This document shows, piece by piece, positions 37,311-47,132 of a stretch of 64,000 bases of DNA. Position 1 is the first letter of the stretch. Every line of letters begins with the position of its first letter. Origin of the DNA: Pantoea eucalypti (lineage in GTDB: Bacteria > Pseudomonadota > Gammaproteobacteria > Enterobacterales > Enterobacteriaceae). Under the pieces are notes generated by a model. The model did no database searches. It saw only the letters and a program-made list of their open reading frames with translations, and was not told the DNA's origin. The stretch lies in assembly GCF_009646115.1 (NCBI RefSeq), contig NZ_CP045720.1:1798001-1862000 (forward strand). Direction: 5' to 3'. The position numbers were made by a program, and so were the translations under genes.

Positions 37311-37658
37311 GTGCTACCTCCGTTCGCTAGAGATGCTCATCTGAGTCAATGAACTGTATTGAGTCATGCTTTGGTTATTGTTTTAACCGGGTGATTCGAT
37401 TAATCGGTTTAGCGTCGAAAAAACATGGGTTAATGACGTTAAGGCGATAAAGTCGCGATTTATTTTAGTGATCGAAAAAATAAATTATGTGATGTCTGTC
37501 AGCTATTCACCCTGTGAAGAGGCGAGTCACCCTTTTTATGCGCCCGATCATCCGCTCTGCAGATTGTAAAAATAAGAAAATTTTTTGACGCAAATCACCG
37601 ACCTGATACATTAACGTTCTGTTTAATACTCAGGAGTAACGGGCTTCAGCCCACCTTT
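37311..37658. other. Divergent control region manX / yoaE
   Basis: AT-rich, about 350 bases, with no gene. It contains promoters for manXYZ (minus) and for the yoaE leader ORF (plus). A CRP-like half-palindrome lies at 37488-37503. Just before the short ORF there is a small hairpin GGGC-ttca-GCCC (about 37641-37652). Confidence 0.6.
37488..37503. promoter_or_regulatory. Possible CRP site for manXYZ
   Basis: TGTGA-TGTCTG-TCAGC: one perfect half site (TGTGA) with the correct 6-base spacing to a degenerate second half. CRP activates manXYZ in E. coli; position about 180 bases from the manX start. Weak by sequence alone. Confidence 0.4.
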
Positions 37659-37820
37659 ATGGATCGTCACCGACGTCGCTTAACCTGTTCTTTGCGCCTG
37701 CTGGCGCGTCACCCTTCGCCTCGCGGCGTTTTCACCGCTTTACCGACCATCCGGATGTCACGTTTCACTGCGCTGATACGCACCGGCTCAATCTGTTCCC
37801 TGTTCTGGAGTCATAAATAA
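37659..37820 (+). CDS. Arg-rich short ORF overlapping yoaE start (yoaL-like)
   Basis: ATG 37659 opens 53 codons ([20 protein letters not shown]..., ending CSLFWSHK) that stop in TAA at 37818-37820, sharing its last A with the yoaE ATG (TAATG). This is the classic geometry for translational coupling. E. coli is reported, as I recall, to have a small gene (yoaL) in the same place. Composition is Arg-rich and not membrane-like. A GGGC-ttca-GCCC hairpin before its start could affect initiation. A coding role for the peptide itself is unproven; it may serve as a leader. Confidence 0.55.
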   Translation: MDRHRRRLTCSLRLLARHPSPRGVFTALPTIRMSRFTALIRTGSICSLFWSHK

Positions 37821-39400
37821 TGGAATTTTTATTCGACCCCTCAATCTGGGCGGGTTTACTGACGCTCATCGTGCTGGAAATCGTACTCGGCATCGATAAC
37901 CTGGTGTTTATTGCCATTCTGGCCGACAAACTGCCGCCAAAGCAGCGTGACAAGGCCCGTTTGATTGGCCTGTCGCTGGCACTGATTATGCGTCTGGGCC
38001 TGCTGTCACTGATTTCCTGGATGGTGACGCTGACAACACCTCTTTTCAGCGTAGGCGGTTTCAGCTTTGCGGGTCGTGATTTAATTCTGCTGGCGGGTGG
38101 TCTGTTCCTGTTATTTAAGGCGACGATGGAGTTGCACGAGAGGCTGGAGAACCGGCAGCTCGACGGATCAGGTAATCGGGGATATGCCAGTTTCTGGGCA
38201 GTCGTGACGCAGATTGTGGTGCTGGATGCGGTCTTCTCGCTGGATGCTGTGATTACGGCTGTAGGTATGGTCAACCACCTGCCGGTGATGATGACGGCTG
38301 TGGTGATTGCGATGGGTGTGATGCTGCTGGCGTCTAAGCCGTTAACTAACTTCGTTAACGCGCATCCGACCGTGGTGGTGCTCTGTCTGAGCTTCCTGTT
38401 AATGATCGGTCTGTCACTGGTAGCAGAAGGCTTCGGCTTCCATATTCCTAAAGGTTATCTCTATGCGGCAATCGGCTTCTCAATTCTGATTGAGATGTTT
38501 AACCAGATTGCGCGTCGAAACTTTATCCGCCATCAGTCCAACCGTCCGATGCGTGAACGTACCGCAGAGGCGATTCTGCGCCTGATGGGAGGCCGCAATC
38601 GTGCCCAGATGGCCAGTAACAGCAACACCAGCAGCAGCGAAGAGGCTGCGCTGGCGGAAGCGATGCCGCAGGAAGCGTTTAAAGATGAAGAACGTTACAT
38701 GATTAATGGCGTACTGACCCTGGCGTCACGTTCAATTCGCAGCATCATGACGCCGCGCGGTGAAATCTCCTGGGTTGATGCGAATCGTCCGGTGGATGAG
38801 ATTCGCGGTCAGCTGCTTGATACCCCCCACAGTCTGTTTCCGGTCTGCCGGGGTGAGCTGGACGAAATTGTCGGCGTAGTGCGCGCTAAAGAGCTGCTGG
38901 TGGCGCTGGAGCATGGCGTGGATGTGGCAACCTTTGCGGCCAATAGCCCGACCATTGTGGTGCCGGAGACGCTGGATCCGATTAACCTGCTTGGCGTGCT
39001 GCGCCGTGCCAAAGGTAGCTTCGTTATCGTCACCAACGAGTTTGGTGTGGTCCAGGGTTTGATCACGCCACTGGACGTGCTGGAAGCGATCGCGGGTGAA
39101 TTCCCGGATGAAGATGAAACGCCTGATATTGTGGCGGACGGTGATGGCTGGTTAGTTAAGGGCGGGACCGATCTGCATTCGCTGCAGCAACTGCTCGATT
39201 TCCATGAGCTGGTCGATCCGACAGAGGACCACGCCTCGCTGGCCGGTCTGCTGATTGAGCAGAAAGGGCAGTTACCGCTGCCTGGCGATGTAATTGATAT
39301 CACTCCGCTGCATTTCCAGATCATCGAAGCGACCGACTACCGCATCGATCTGGTGCGTGTCACCAAAGATAAACCGCATGACGAAGATGAAGAGGGTTAA
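37820..39400 (+). CDS. yoaE: YoaE, TerC-type membrane protein with CBS and CorC domains
   Basis: 526 residues. The N-terminal TerC/Alx-like domain has about seven helices ([20 protein letters not shown] with acidic metal-binding residues; [14 protein letters not shown]). A cytoplasmic CBS pair follows ([38 protein letters not shown]), then a CorC/HlyC domain at the C-terminus with an acidic tail. Relatives of this architecture are linked to metal (manganese, tellurite) export, but the YoaE substrate is not settled. Start overlaps the upstream short ORF by one base. Confidence 0.93.
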   Translation: MEFLFDPSIWAGLLTLIVLEIVLGIDNLVFIAILADKLPPKQRDKARLIGLSLALIMRLGLLSLISWMVTLTTPLFSVGGFSFAGRDLILLAGGLFLLFKATMELHERLENRQLDGSGNRGYASFWAVVTQIVVLDAVFSLDAVITAVGMVNHLPVMMTAVVIAMGVMLLASKPLTNFVNAHPTVVVLCLSFLLMIGLSLVAEGFGFHIPKGYLYAAIGFSILIEMFNQIARRNFIRHQSNRPMRERTAEAILRLMGGRNRAQMASNSNTSSSEEAALAEAMPQEAFKDEERYMINGVLTLASRSIRSIMTPRGEISWVDANRPVDEIRGQLLDTPHSLFPVCRGELDEIVGVVRAKELLVALEHGVDVATFAANSPTIVVPETLDPINLLGVLRRAKGSFVIVTNEFGVVQGLITPLDVLEAIAGEFPDEDETPDIVADGDGWLVKGGTDLHSLQQLLDFHELVDPTEDHASLAGLLIEQKGQLPLPGDVIDITPLHFQIIEATDYRIDLVRVTKDKPHDEDEEG

Positions 39401-39457
39401 TTCTTCACGTTGTTGCTAAGGCGCGGCTGGCATAACCGGCCGCGGTAAATCTTCCCG

Positions 39458-39491
39458 ACAGCCGCTGCTTCAACGTCGCGGCTGTTTTTTT
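39458..39491 (+). terminator. Terminator of yoaE
   Basis: ACAGCCGC ... GCGGCTGT, 8-bp stem with 12-base loop, then seven T running into the end of the convergent pdeD gene. Confidence 0.88.
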
Positions 39492-41052
39492 ATCTGTGGG
39501 TATCGGCCTGGTGCAGTAACAGCCACGCCGGAAAATCCTGCAGCGGCATCGGACGGGCAAAATAGTAACCCTGCAGATGATCCACGCCGCGTTCGCGCAG
39601 ATAAGCCGCCTGCACAGCCGTTTCCACGCCCTCAGCAACCAGACTGATGTTCAGGCGCTGGGCCAGCGAAATCACCATATCCGTTACCGTCGCGTTGATG
39701 GCGTCAGTGCCGATAGCTGCTGTGAAAATTTTGTCTATTTTCAGCACGTCGGGCTGCAGGTCTTTCAGATAGGAGAGTGAACTATGACCGGTGCCGAAGT
39801 CATCAATCGCCAGCTGAACGCCGATATCGTGCAGCTGCGTAATGACCGATTGATCCACCACCGGGAGTGCATCCCGCTCGGTGAGCTCCACCATCAGTGT
39901 CGGCACTGGCGAGGCGGGCCACCACAGCTTTTGCAGATCTTCAATAATTGCGCCGTCCCGGAAATGACTGGCAGCCACGTTGATAGCGATATGGAAGGCG
40001 GGATCCGTGGGCAATAGCGGTAGCTGACTCACCACTTCATTCAGCACAAAGCGCGTCAGCGGCTTGATCAGATTCTGGCGCTCAGCCAGCGGAATAAAAA
40101 CATCCGGTGCAATCCAGCCCTGACGGGCATTATGCCAGCGCATCAGTATCTCAATACCGTCGCACTGACCACTTTTGCTATTGATCAGTGGCTGGCAATA
40201 AACCATAAACTCGCGGGCGGTAATGCCATAACTGATTTGCCAGCTCAGGCTCATGCGATTTGCAGTTGCCAGCCAGACGATATAGCCCATAAGCAGGCTC
40301 AGCAGCACTGCCAGCGGCAGCTGTGAGGGTAGCGTTGCCAGCGCCGATCGGGTAGGAGAGGGGCCATAGAGTGTAAGCGTGAATGGATAGCGCAGCGAGC
40401 CTTGTTCATAGCTCACCTCATCGTCTGCAGCGACTGTCGACTCGATCAACGGATTACCATACTCCAGGCTCTGTCCGTTAACGTTAAACACGGCGCGTTC
40501 AACCCAGGGTAACTGCGGCTCCAGCAGATAATTGCTCATCATTTCGATGTTAATTACCTGCAAAATGCCTGAGCGGTTATCCGGGCTTTTTGGCGTCCAC
40601 AACATTAAAATCGGTGAGCCTTTGAGAAGATAATCATCGGTTGAGAGGGTCATACGCTCGCCATTATAGGCAAGGTCGGGCCAGGTCTGGCTAAAAGGAA
40701 TCGCGCGGGGTCCATAAACACTGGAGCAGTAAAGTACATCGTTATCCACCAGCAGAATCGCCCGGAGCGTCTGCAGAGAAGAGATTTTTTCGATGAGTGG
40801 AAAACGAACATTGTTGCAGGGTACACCCACGAGGCCCAGCGTATTATTCGCGGAAACTTCCAGCGGCGAAAACATCCGGTCAAACCGCATAATCGCTTTA
40901 TTGGCGAAATCCATTGCCTGACGTTCAATACGTGACTTTTCTTCAAAATAGCGAAAGGCCAGCGTCAATATCATGACCACGATGGCGATTGAGAATGCTA
41001 TGAGCAAACGCTTGCGTCTGAATTGTCCAACAAATTGCTGGGCCATAAACAT
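39490..41052 (-). CDS. pdeD: Cyclic-di-GMP phosphodiesterase PdeD (YoaD), CSS-EAL type
   Basis: 520 residues from ATG 41052, which has AAGGTGG seven bases upstream; the frame from 41088 is less likely. One N-terminal helix, then a periplasmic CSS-motif domain (LYCSSVYG), whose redox state tunes such enzymes, a second helix (LPLAVLLSLLMGYIVWLATA), and a C-terminal EAL domain. The EAL motif itself reads EIL (GIEILMRWH). Metal residues ELTERD, DDFGTGHSSLSYL, KIDK and VAEGVET are present. It degrades c-di-GMP and so favours motility over biofilm. Convergent with yoaE. Confidence 0.93.
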   Translation of the reverse strand: MFMAQQFVGQFRRKRLLIAFSIAIVVMILTLAFRYFEEKSRIERQAMDFANKAIMRFDRMFSPLEVSANNTLGLVGVPCNNVRFPLIEKISSLQTLRAILLVDNDVLYCSSVYGPRAIPFSQTWPDLAYNGERMTLSTDDYLLKGSPILMLWTPKSPDNRSGILQVINIEMMSNYLLEPQLPWVERAVFNVNGQSLEYGNPLIESTVAADDEVSYEQGSLRYPFTLTLYGPSPTRSALATLPSQLPLAVLLSLLMGYIVWLATANRMSLSWQISYGITAREFMVYCQPLINSKSGQCDGIEILMRWHNARQGWIAPDVFIPLAERQNLIKPLTRFVLNEVVSQLPLLPTDPAFHIAINVAASHFRDGAIIEDLQKLWWPASPVPTLMVELTERDALPVVDQSVITQLHDIGVQLAIDDFGTGHSSLSYLKDLQPDVLKIDKIFTAAIGTDAINATVTDMVISLAQRLNISLVAEGVETAVQAAYLRERGVDHLQGYYFARPMPLQDFPAWLLLHQADTHR

Positions 41053-41277
41053 CAGTATCCACCTTCCCAAAAAGCCAGAATAAAGCAAAAAATTACGGGG
41101 TTAGTATCGGCACGGCCAGATCAATATTGAGGCCGAAATGCAGAAAAGCGGGTCTGGAAAGCGACGAAAGCCGGACGGTTGCGCGGAAAACACTCTACCG
41201 TTAAAACCTGCGCTGAGATAGCGCAGGATGCGGATTTTATTACAGTTGAACGTTATTTAAACATTTAAACGTTTCGT

Positions 41278-42642
41278 TCAATCACACTGCACTTTAATTG
41301 CCAGACCGCCGCGTGAGGTTTCGCGGTATTTAGCGTTCATATCTTTGCCCGTTTCATACATCGTCTCAATAACCTTATCCAGCGAGACGCGAGGTTCGCT
41401 GGTACGACGCAGTGCCATTCGCGCCGCGTTAATGGCTTTAACTGAGGCGATCGCATTGCGCTCAATGCAGGGCACCTGAACCTGACCGGCAACCGGGTCA
41501 CAGGTTAGTCCCAGGTTGTGCTCCATGCCAATTTCAGCGGCCACGCAGACTTGCTCAGGACTGCCGCCCAGCAACTCGGCCAGACCGGCCGCCGCCATGG
41601 AGCAGGCCACACCCACTTCACCCTGGCAACCCACTTCAGCACCGGAAATAGATGCGTTCATTTTGTACAGTACGCCAATGGCGCCGGAGGCAAGGAAATA
41701 GCGCAGAAAAATATCGGGGGTTACCGGCTCGATAAAGTGATCGTAATAAGCCAGCACCGCCGGCACGATGCCACAGGCACCGTTTGTTGGTGCGGTGACG
41801 ACACGACCTCCTGCGGCGTTCTCTTCGTTGACGGCCAGTGCATACATATTAATCCAGTCGATAACAATCATCGGGTCACTGGAGTGCTTAGTGGAGGAGG
41901 TCAGGAGGCGACGCAGTGAGGCAGCACGACGTGGCACGCGCAGCGGTCCGGGCAACACACCTTCGGTATTCAGACCGCGATCGATACAGGCCTGCATCGT
42001 CTGCCAGATATCGGTGAAATAGGCATAGATCTCATCGCGGCTGTGCAGCGCCAGCTCATTTTTCATCACCAGGCCAGAGAGGGAGAGGCCGGTCTCATGG
42101 CAGTGCGCCAGCAGATCTTTAGCGGAATGAAACGGCCATGGCACTGACACTTCATCCAGTGCCGACTGCCCAAAGTGCTCTTCATCAACGATGAAACCGC
42201 CGCCAACGGAGTAATAGGTCTTCGACAGAATCAGCAGGTCACCTGCAAACGCCAGCAGACGCAGACCATTTTCATGCAGCGAGAGGTTCTCGCTGCGGAA
42301 CACCATGCCGCCTTCGCGCGGAAAATCGACTTCATGCGCGCCTTTCGCCAGCAGCAGCCGCTCACGCTGTTCGACATCTTTAATAAACGCGGGTATCGCA
42401 TCAATATCCACGGTATCGGGCGATTCACCCGCCAGACCCATGATGATCGCGATATCCGTATGATGGCCTTTGCCGGTCAGAGACAGAGAACCATAGACAT
42501 CTACGGCGATTCGGGTCACCTCCTGAAGCTTTTCCTGTTCGCACAGCAAATCCACAAACTGCTTACCCGCTTTCATCGGGCCGACAGTATGCGAACTCGA
42601 TGGGCCGATGCCCACTTTGAACATGTCGAAAACACTAATCAC
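41278..42642 (-). CDS. sdaA: L-serine deaminase SdaA
   Basis: 454 residues from GTG 42642 (GAGGAG eight bases upstream), exactly the E. coli length; GTG 42651 is the frame's outer limit. An iron-sulfur enzyme turns L-serine into pyruvate and ammonia. Clear motifs: [28 protein letters not shown], and the [4Fe-4S] cysteines in [20 protein letters not shown] and the C-terminal IKVQCD, whose terminal Cys plugs the active site. Monocistronic. Confidence 0.96.
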   Translation of the reverse strand: MISVFDMFKVGIGPSSSHTVGPMKAGKQFVDLLCEQEKLQEVTRIAVDVYGSLSLTGKGHHTDIAIIMGLAGESPDTVDIDAIPAFIKDVEQRERLLLAKGAHEVDFPREGGMVFRSENLSLHENGLRLLAFAGDLLILSKTYYSVGGGFIVDEEHFGQSALDEVSVPWPFHSAKDLLAHCHETGLSLSGLVMKNELALHSRDEIYAYFTDIWQTMQACIDRGLNTEGVLPGPLRVPRRAASLRRLLTSSTKHSSDPMIVIDWINMYALAVNEENAAGGRVVTAPTNGACGIVPAVLAYYDHFIEPVTPDIFLRYFLASGAIGVLYKMNASISGAEVGCQGEVGVACSMAAAGLAELLGGSPEQVCVAAEIGMEHNLGLTCDPVAGQVQVPCIERNAIASVKAINAARMALRRTSEPRVSLDKVIETMYETGKDMNAKYRETSRGGLAIKVQCD

Positions 42643-42826
42643 AGGTGACACTCCTCACAATTATTCTCAGTCTGCCGGGGCAGTTTATGGCGCCCATAGT
42701 AATAGTCATGCACCGGAAAAGAGCGCTTTTTCGCATGAAATAAACTTATCTAAAAAGATAGAAAAAATTATAGCGCAGCCCGGCAGGTCGCTGGCGAGCA
42801 TCTGTGAAAAAACAGGCAAAAAGGTT

Positions 42827-43390
42827 TCAGAAGGCGATCTGGGTGCTCAATGAACGGATGATTCCGGCGGTCATGCCCCACACCAGATAATCCTGGTAGC
42901 GCGAGAGCCAGACCGGATGGCGTACACCGGCCCGATGCACCTCCAGCGCGCTGTAGCGGCTTAGCTGCAGAGCTTCGGCCAGCGGCATCTCAAAAGCACT
43001 GCTGACCTCATCCGGGTTAAGAGTAAGTCGTAAATCGGCCGGAATAATGCCCAGCACGGGCGTGACCTGGAAGCCGGTGCTGCTGGTGACGGCAGGCAGC
43101 GCACCCAGTATCTCGACCTGCTGCGGATCGATGCCGACCTCTTCCTGCGCTTCACGGAGTGCTGTGTTGATCAGTGAGGCGTCGGTGTCATCCTGCATCC
43201 CGCCGGGAAAGGCGACCTGTCCGGCGTGCTTGCGCAGGGCCTGCGAACGCTGCGTCAGCAACAAACCCGGCTCAGGACGGGCCACAATAGGCACCAGCAC
43301 CGCAGCATGACGTCCTGAGAGACGCTGGGTGCTGCGGGCGGGTTGCTGCAATAAAAAACGGCTGCGAAAAACATCAATCGTCAGTGCCAA
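42827..43390 (-). CDS. nudL: Nudix hydrolase NudL (YeaB)
   Basis: The best start is TTG 43390, five bases after a perfect GGAGG, giving 187 residues starting [12 protein letters not shown]. It overlaps the pabB stop by 17 bases. The Nudix box [20 protein letters not shown] then EAQEEVGI is present (with Asp in the G-x5-E position, as in E. coli YeaB), plus the CoA-hydrolase style [13 protein letters not shown] upstream of it. It probably cleaves CoA derivatives or NDP-X. Second gene of pabB-nudL. Confidence 0.92.
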   Translation of the reverse strand: MALTIDVFRSRFLLQQPARSTQRLSGRHAAVLVPIVARPEPGLLLTQRSQALRKHAGQVAFPGGMQDDTDASLINTALREAQEEVGIDPQQVEILGALPAVTSSTGFQVTPVLGIIPADLRLTLNPDEVSSAFEMPLAEALQLSRYSALEVHRAGVRHPVWLSRYQDYLVWGMTAGIIRSLSTQIAF

Positions 43391-44753
43391 CTGAACCTCC
43401 TGCCTGCTCAAGTGTCGGTAAGATCCGGCTGACTTTATCGAGCGTTTCCTGATACTCCGCTTCCGGATCGCTGTCAGCCACCAATCCGCCACCGGCAGAG
43501 CAGTAGAGTTGCTGGCCTTCGGCGATTAGCGTGCGAATCGTGATGCTGGTATCCATCCGGCCACACAGGCTGATATAGCCGATGCTGCCGCACCAGGCAT
43601 TGCGGCGCTGCGGTTCCAGCTCATCAATAATCTCCATTGCCCGAATCTTAGGTGCACCGGTTATCGAGCCGCCAGGAAAACAGGCGCGCAGTAAATCAGT
43701 GGCCTGCAGGCTGTCAGGTAGCTGCGCCCGCACCGTGCTCACCAGGTGATGCACGGCGGGGAAGGGTTCAACCACAAACAGCTCTGGCACCGTAACCGAA
43801 CCGGGTCGCGCCACACGGCCAATATCGTTGCGCAGCAAATCAACAATCATCAGATTTTCAGCCCGATCTTTCTCCGCATGGCGCAACGACTCCGCCTGTT
43901 GTGCGTCGGCAATCGGGTCGTCACAGCGTGGTCGGGTCCCTTTAATGGGGCGAGTTTCAATCTGCTTGTTATTCAGCGACAGGAAGCGTTCCGGCGACAG
44001 GCTGAGAATTGCACTGTCAGGCAGCCGCAGAAACGCGCTGAAGGGTGCGCGGTTAGCCGCATTGAGGAGAGTGAATGCCTGCCACTCATCACCCTGATAA
44101 CCCGCCTGAAAACGCTGTGCCAGGTTTACCTGATAACAGTCACCGGCCTGAATATAAGCCTGAACGGCGGCAAAGCGCGCGGCGTATTCGGCATAGCTCA
44201 TATTAGAGCGCCAGCGGCTTGTCAGCGAAAAGGGTACAGTTTCGCGTACAGGCCACTGTGCCAGCCAGGCGGCACGTTCTTCAACATTGCTCAACGCCAC
44301 GAGCGTCAGGGTTTGCTGATGATGGTCGGCAATCAATGCCCAGTCATAGATTCCTGTGGCCATGTCAGGCGTAGTGAGATCGGCTGCAGCCCGCTGCGGC
44401 AGGGACTCAAACCGGCGGCCCAGGTCATAACCAAACAGCCCCAGCGCACCGCCCTGAAACGGCAGCGTCTCGCTGGATGCAGGTGTGACGCCCAGCGCAT
44501 CACACTGTTGCTGCACCAGCAACAGGGGATCGGCGGTTGATTCGGTTGTACCGGTTGGGTCGCTGAGCGTCGTGATTGCGCCGCGGGTCACCAGGGTGGC
44601 GCGGGGATCGGCGGTCAGAAGATCAAAACGGTTGTCACTGTGGCTGGCCTGCGCGGAGGAGAGCAGCATCGCCCAGGGCAGATGGGCAAGGGTGGCGAAA
44701 CGCTGAGTCAGCGCATCGGGGGTATAATCAAGCGTGAGGGTTTCAACAATCAT
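43374..44753 (-). CDS. pabB: Aminodeoxychorismate synthase component I, PabB
   Basis: 459 residues of the anthranilate/para-aminobenzoate synthase family. With PabA it makes 4-amino-4-deoxychorismate for folate. Catalytic motifs: [12 protein letters not shown] with the nucleophilic Lys, [20 protein letters not shown] and [18 protein letters not shown]. It starts at ATG 44753; nudL is coupled downstream. An opposite-strand open frame of 264 codons is a shadow. Confidence 0.95.
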   Translation of the reverse strand: MIVETLTLDYTPDALTQRFATLAHLPWAMLLSSAQASHSDNRFDLLTADPRATLVTRGAITTLSDPTGTTESTADPLLLVQQQCDALGVTPASSETLPFQGGALGLFGYDLGRRFESLPQRAAADLTTPDMATGIYDWALIADHHQQTLTLVALSNVEERAAWLAQWPVRETVPFSLTSRWRSNMSYAEYAARFAAVQAYIQAGDCYQVNLAQRFQAGYQGDEWQAFTLLNAANRAPFSAFLRLPDSAILSLSPERFLSLNNKQIETRPIKGTRPRCDDPIADAQQAESLRHAEKDRAENLMIVDLLRNDIGRVARPGSVTVPELFVVEPFPAVHHLVSTVRAQLPDSLQATDLLRACFPGGSITGAPKIRAMEIIDELEPQRRNAWCGSIGYISLCGRMDTSITIRTLIAEGQQLYCSAGGGLVADSDPEAEYQETLDKVSRILPTLEQAGGSVGTDD

Positions 44754-44863
44754 CGGGCAGACAAATCAGAAAGCTAAGAGGCGGTCAGACTGACATATTT
44801 TTTCCTCACTGGCACCTGTTAGTTCCACGTGGGATACTGTCTGACCCAACGCAGGAGTAAAAA

Positions 44864-45058
44864 ATGTTTATTGGATTACCGGCTCTCTCTCATGAGCAAC
44901 AACAACAGGCCGTCGAACGTATTCAGGCGCTGATGGCAGGCGGACTATCGAGCGGTGAAGCAATCGCCCAGGTGGCGCAGGAAATCCGCGAAAATCACAA
45001 GGGCGAACGTATTCGGGCGTTATTCGAAGACGAAGATGACGAAAACGAAGAGGAATAA
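44864..45058 (+). CDS. yoaH: YoaH, UPF0181 family
   Basis: 64 residues: [20 protein letters not shown], then a helical body with the family's [15 protein letters not shown] and a strongly acidic tail ([11 protein letters not shown]). It matches E. coli YoaH in size and pattern. Function unknown. A ribosome site (CGCAGGAG) lies upstream. Divergent from pabB as in E. coli, convergent with yoaB. Confidence 0.92.
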   Translation: MFIGLPALSHEQQQQAVERIQALMAGGLSSGEAIAQVAQEIRENHKGERIRALFEDEDDENEEE

Positions 45059-45070
45059 CGCCCGGCAGGT

Positions 45071-45415
45071 TTAACGTGCAGCGATGATTTTAATTTCGAT
45101 CTTGTATTTTGGATTTAGCAGACCGGCCTGAACCGTACAGCGCACCGGCGCATTGCCCGGCGAAACCCAGGCATCCCAGGCGCGGTTCATGGCGGGGAAG
45201 TCGGCTTTATCTACCAGGAACAGCGTCGCATCCAGAATTTTGCTTTTATCGCTACCGAGCCGGGTCAGAATGGCGTCAATCACCGCCAGCGCATTGGCGG
45301 TCTGTGCTTCTGCGTCGGCATCCAGATTTTCGGGCACACTGGTGTAATAGATTGTGTCGTTATGAATGACGGCTTCGGACATACGATGTTCCGGGTCAAT
45401 GCGGGTAATACTCAT
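45071..45415 (-). CDS. yoaB: RidA-family protein YoaB
   Basis: 114 residues from ATG 45415 (AGGGAGAAACC upstream); the frame from 45472 adds an unlikely leader. A YjgF/YER057c/UK114 trimer protein. The core carries VIHNDTIYYTSVPEN, and the typical Arg appears in APVRCTVQAGL. RidA proteins clear reactive enamine/imine intermediates; YoaB has the subfamily sequence, and its exact role is not known. Just upstream, 67 bases away, is an unrelated lipoprotein gene on the same strand. Confidence 0.88.
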   Translation of the reverse strand: MSITRIDPEHRMSEAVIHNDTIYYTSVPENLDADAEAQTANALAVIDAILTRLGSDKSKILDATLFLVDKADFPAMNRAWDAWVSPGNAPVRCTVQAGLLNPKYKIEIKIIAAR

Positions 45416-45482
45416 CGGTTTCTCCCTGGTTAATTGCGCATTAGCCTGGCACACTCCTGATATCGCTGTCACCTCTTACGCT

Positions 45483-45842
45483 TTACAGGCAGCGCTCAAC
45501 AATCGCCTGTCTGTCTGCCATCACTTCCGGGGACATCCGGAAGGTGGTGAAATATTTCACATCAGCACCTTTTCGGCGGGGCGAAACATCCGCAAAAATA
45601 GAATCTTCCCAGGTAAAGACGCTGATCTCACTGCCGTTCGGCTGGGTGTGGGTGGTGTTATCCCGTGCAATGACGCTGGTGGTGGACCAGCCGCGATAAA
45701 TACAGTCGCTGAGCTGAGGGACGGTGCGGGCGCTTTGGCCCTGGAAAACGGGTTGCTGCAGACGAGCCTGATCAGGGGTAGGTGCCTGGCAGCCCCAGAG
45801 CAGCAGCACGCCAGCCAGAGATCCGATGCGGACATAATTCAT
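45483..45842 (-). CDS. Predicted 119-aa lipoprotein, unknown
   Basis: ATG 45842 with GGAGG upstream begins MNYVRIGSLAGVLLLWGCQA, a signal peptide with lipobox LWGC. The mature part contains two more Cys (LSDCIYRGW and the C-terminal VERCL) that could pair. It also has VFTWEDSIFADVSPRRKGAD. It does not match an E. coli gene at this locus. The region around residues 50-100 resembles the small lipoproteins of unknown function found in enterobacteria, but I cannot name it. Same strand as yoaB. Confidence 0.7.
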   Translation of the reverse strand: MNYVRIGSLAGVLLLWGCQAPTPDQARLQQPVFQGQSARTVPQLSDCIYRGWSTTSVIARDNTTHTQPNGSEISVFTWEDSIFADVSPRRKGADVKYFTTFRMSPEVMADRQAIVERCL

Positions 45843-46183
45843 GATGTACCTCCGCCTGAAACAGGCAGTCGGGTTTAGCCATCTGCGAAACATCACCTGA
45901 AGGGCAATGTTAAGCCAGTCTCAGCACATCAGCCTACGGGTGCCACATCCCAACAGTAAGCTGATTTAATCATTATAATCCTGCCTTTTGATTACCTGAT
46001 GTGTTCATTTGCATTTGATAACTGCATCACACTGTGGCGCTAACTGCGCTGACAATGAGGTGTCCTTAATCGCGCCTGCTGTTAGCGCTGACAGGGGATA
46101 AGAAACACGGAATTAGGGGAACTGGCGGCTTAAAAATGTTATAAATCAGTCATGAGATTGCGCCACAGGTTGAGGATTAAAGC

Positions 46184-46351
46184 ATGGCGAATACGCAGTA
46201 TCTTTTTTGGGTAATGGCTGGCGCTCTGACGCTGCTGTTTATTGTTATCGCGGCATTTGTGGGGTTATCCAAAGGCAGTAAGCAGGGATTTGTTACCTTT
46301 GCCGTGCTGTTCATCATCATGCTGGCGGGTGCACTGTACCTGCATCATTAG
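46184..46351 (+). CDS. Small two-helix membrane protein, 55 aa, unknown
   Basis: ATG 46184 behind TTGAGGATTAAAGC. MANTQYLFWVMAGALTLLFI forms the first helix, a short polar loop GLSKGSKQG follows, then a second helix FVTFAVLFIIMLAGALYL and a HH end. Clean hairpin topology with a basic loop. No family recognised. The next gene, a 35-residue acidic ORF, lies 143 bases downstream on the same strand. Confidence 0.6.
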   Translation: MANTQYLFWVMAGALTLLFIVIAAFVGLSKGSKQGFVTFAVLFIIMLAGALYLHH

Positions 46352-46494
46352 CAAGGTGCGGTTGGGCTGTTTTCAGTCCATTACAGTGAATTCACGTTTG
46401 GTTCACATTTCAGGTGGAAAGTGTGCGGCCTCCAGTGAGTGTTAACTATGATCAGTTGAAATAGCAGCCTTGCTATTTATCACCGGAGGTAATT

Positions 46495-46602
46495 ATGTCT
46501 GAACGTCCTGATTACGATGAACCGCTGCCAGATGATGCTGAGATCTATCCGGAAGATGAAGAAGAGGATGAGGAAAACGATCCCTTAGAAAAGGATGTTT
46601 AG
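46495..46602 (+). CDS. Very small acidic protein, 35 aa, unknown
   Basis: ATG 46495 is preceded by a near-perfect ribosome site (CCGGAGGTAATT). The peptide (MSERPDYDEPLPDDAEIYPE, then DEEEDEENDPLEKDV) has about half its residues Asp or Glu. No hydrophobic core is expected; it would be disordered. The strength of the ribosome site argues for real translation. A GC-rich hairpin (CCGCAAAAC 46656-46664, GTTTTGCGG 46678-46686, then TTTC) may end the transcript. Confidence 0.6.
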   Translation: MSERPDYDEPLPDDAEIYPEDEEEDEENDPLEKDV

Positions 46603-47132
46603 GCGTTTGAAACGGTTGTCTGACGACCTCTATTTCTTCTGAATTCTGACTCACGCCGCAAAACCGTCAGTCGCGCAGTTTTGCGGTTTCTACACCGGTC
46701 TCATTGACTCACTTCTCTCCGCGCCTTTTCCGCTTTACCCGGGTTGCTGGAATCTGGCTAAACAACACCCTGGTGATGACCCTCTGACCGCTCGGGTTGT
46801 TCAGATAAACTACCCGGATAAAATCCTTCAGTCATTAGTCTTACTGACATTCGCATCGATGAAAACCTTTAGCGATTCCTGCGCGGATGCACGGCGGTTT
46901 ATCGCCTTACAGATTAAAAAGCGAATGGAATAATGTCCCTGTTATTAATTAGCTTATTCAGCAGGGTATTTAATGAAGCGGTAAAATTTCAGGTTTTCTT
47001 ATCGTACTTTCGGGTCACGTACCGCCGCACCTGAAACGGCTAAAACCTCAACCTGTTGATATTTATCGATTTTGATTTGTTTATCCAATACTGACATAAT
47101 TACAGTGTTTTTGCCGTTCTTAGAGAGGGTAT
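46603..47132 (+). other. 530-bp intergenic region before yoaA
   Basis: Contains the hairpin at 46656-46686 described with the small acidic gene, then AT-rich DNA leading to yoaA. I see no ORF, tRNA or repeat. A near-LexA sequence, TACTG-9 bases-CAGTG, lies at about 47089-47107, but the spacing is one base short. Confidence 0.5.

Noticed and set aside
39490..41052. PdeD judged inactive because its EAL motif reads EIL
   Set aside because: The E. coli homologue has the same kind of variant, and the other catalytic residues (ELTERD, DDFGTG, VAEGVET) are intact, so activity is expected.
43746..44540. 264-codon plus-strand ORF
   Set aside because: Antisense shadow of pabB.
47085..47110. LexA-like sequence TACTG...CAGTG before yoaA
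   Set aside because: The distance between CTG and CAG is 9 bases, but LexA needs 10; suggestive but not acceptable as an SOS box.
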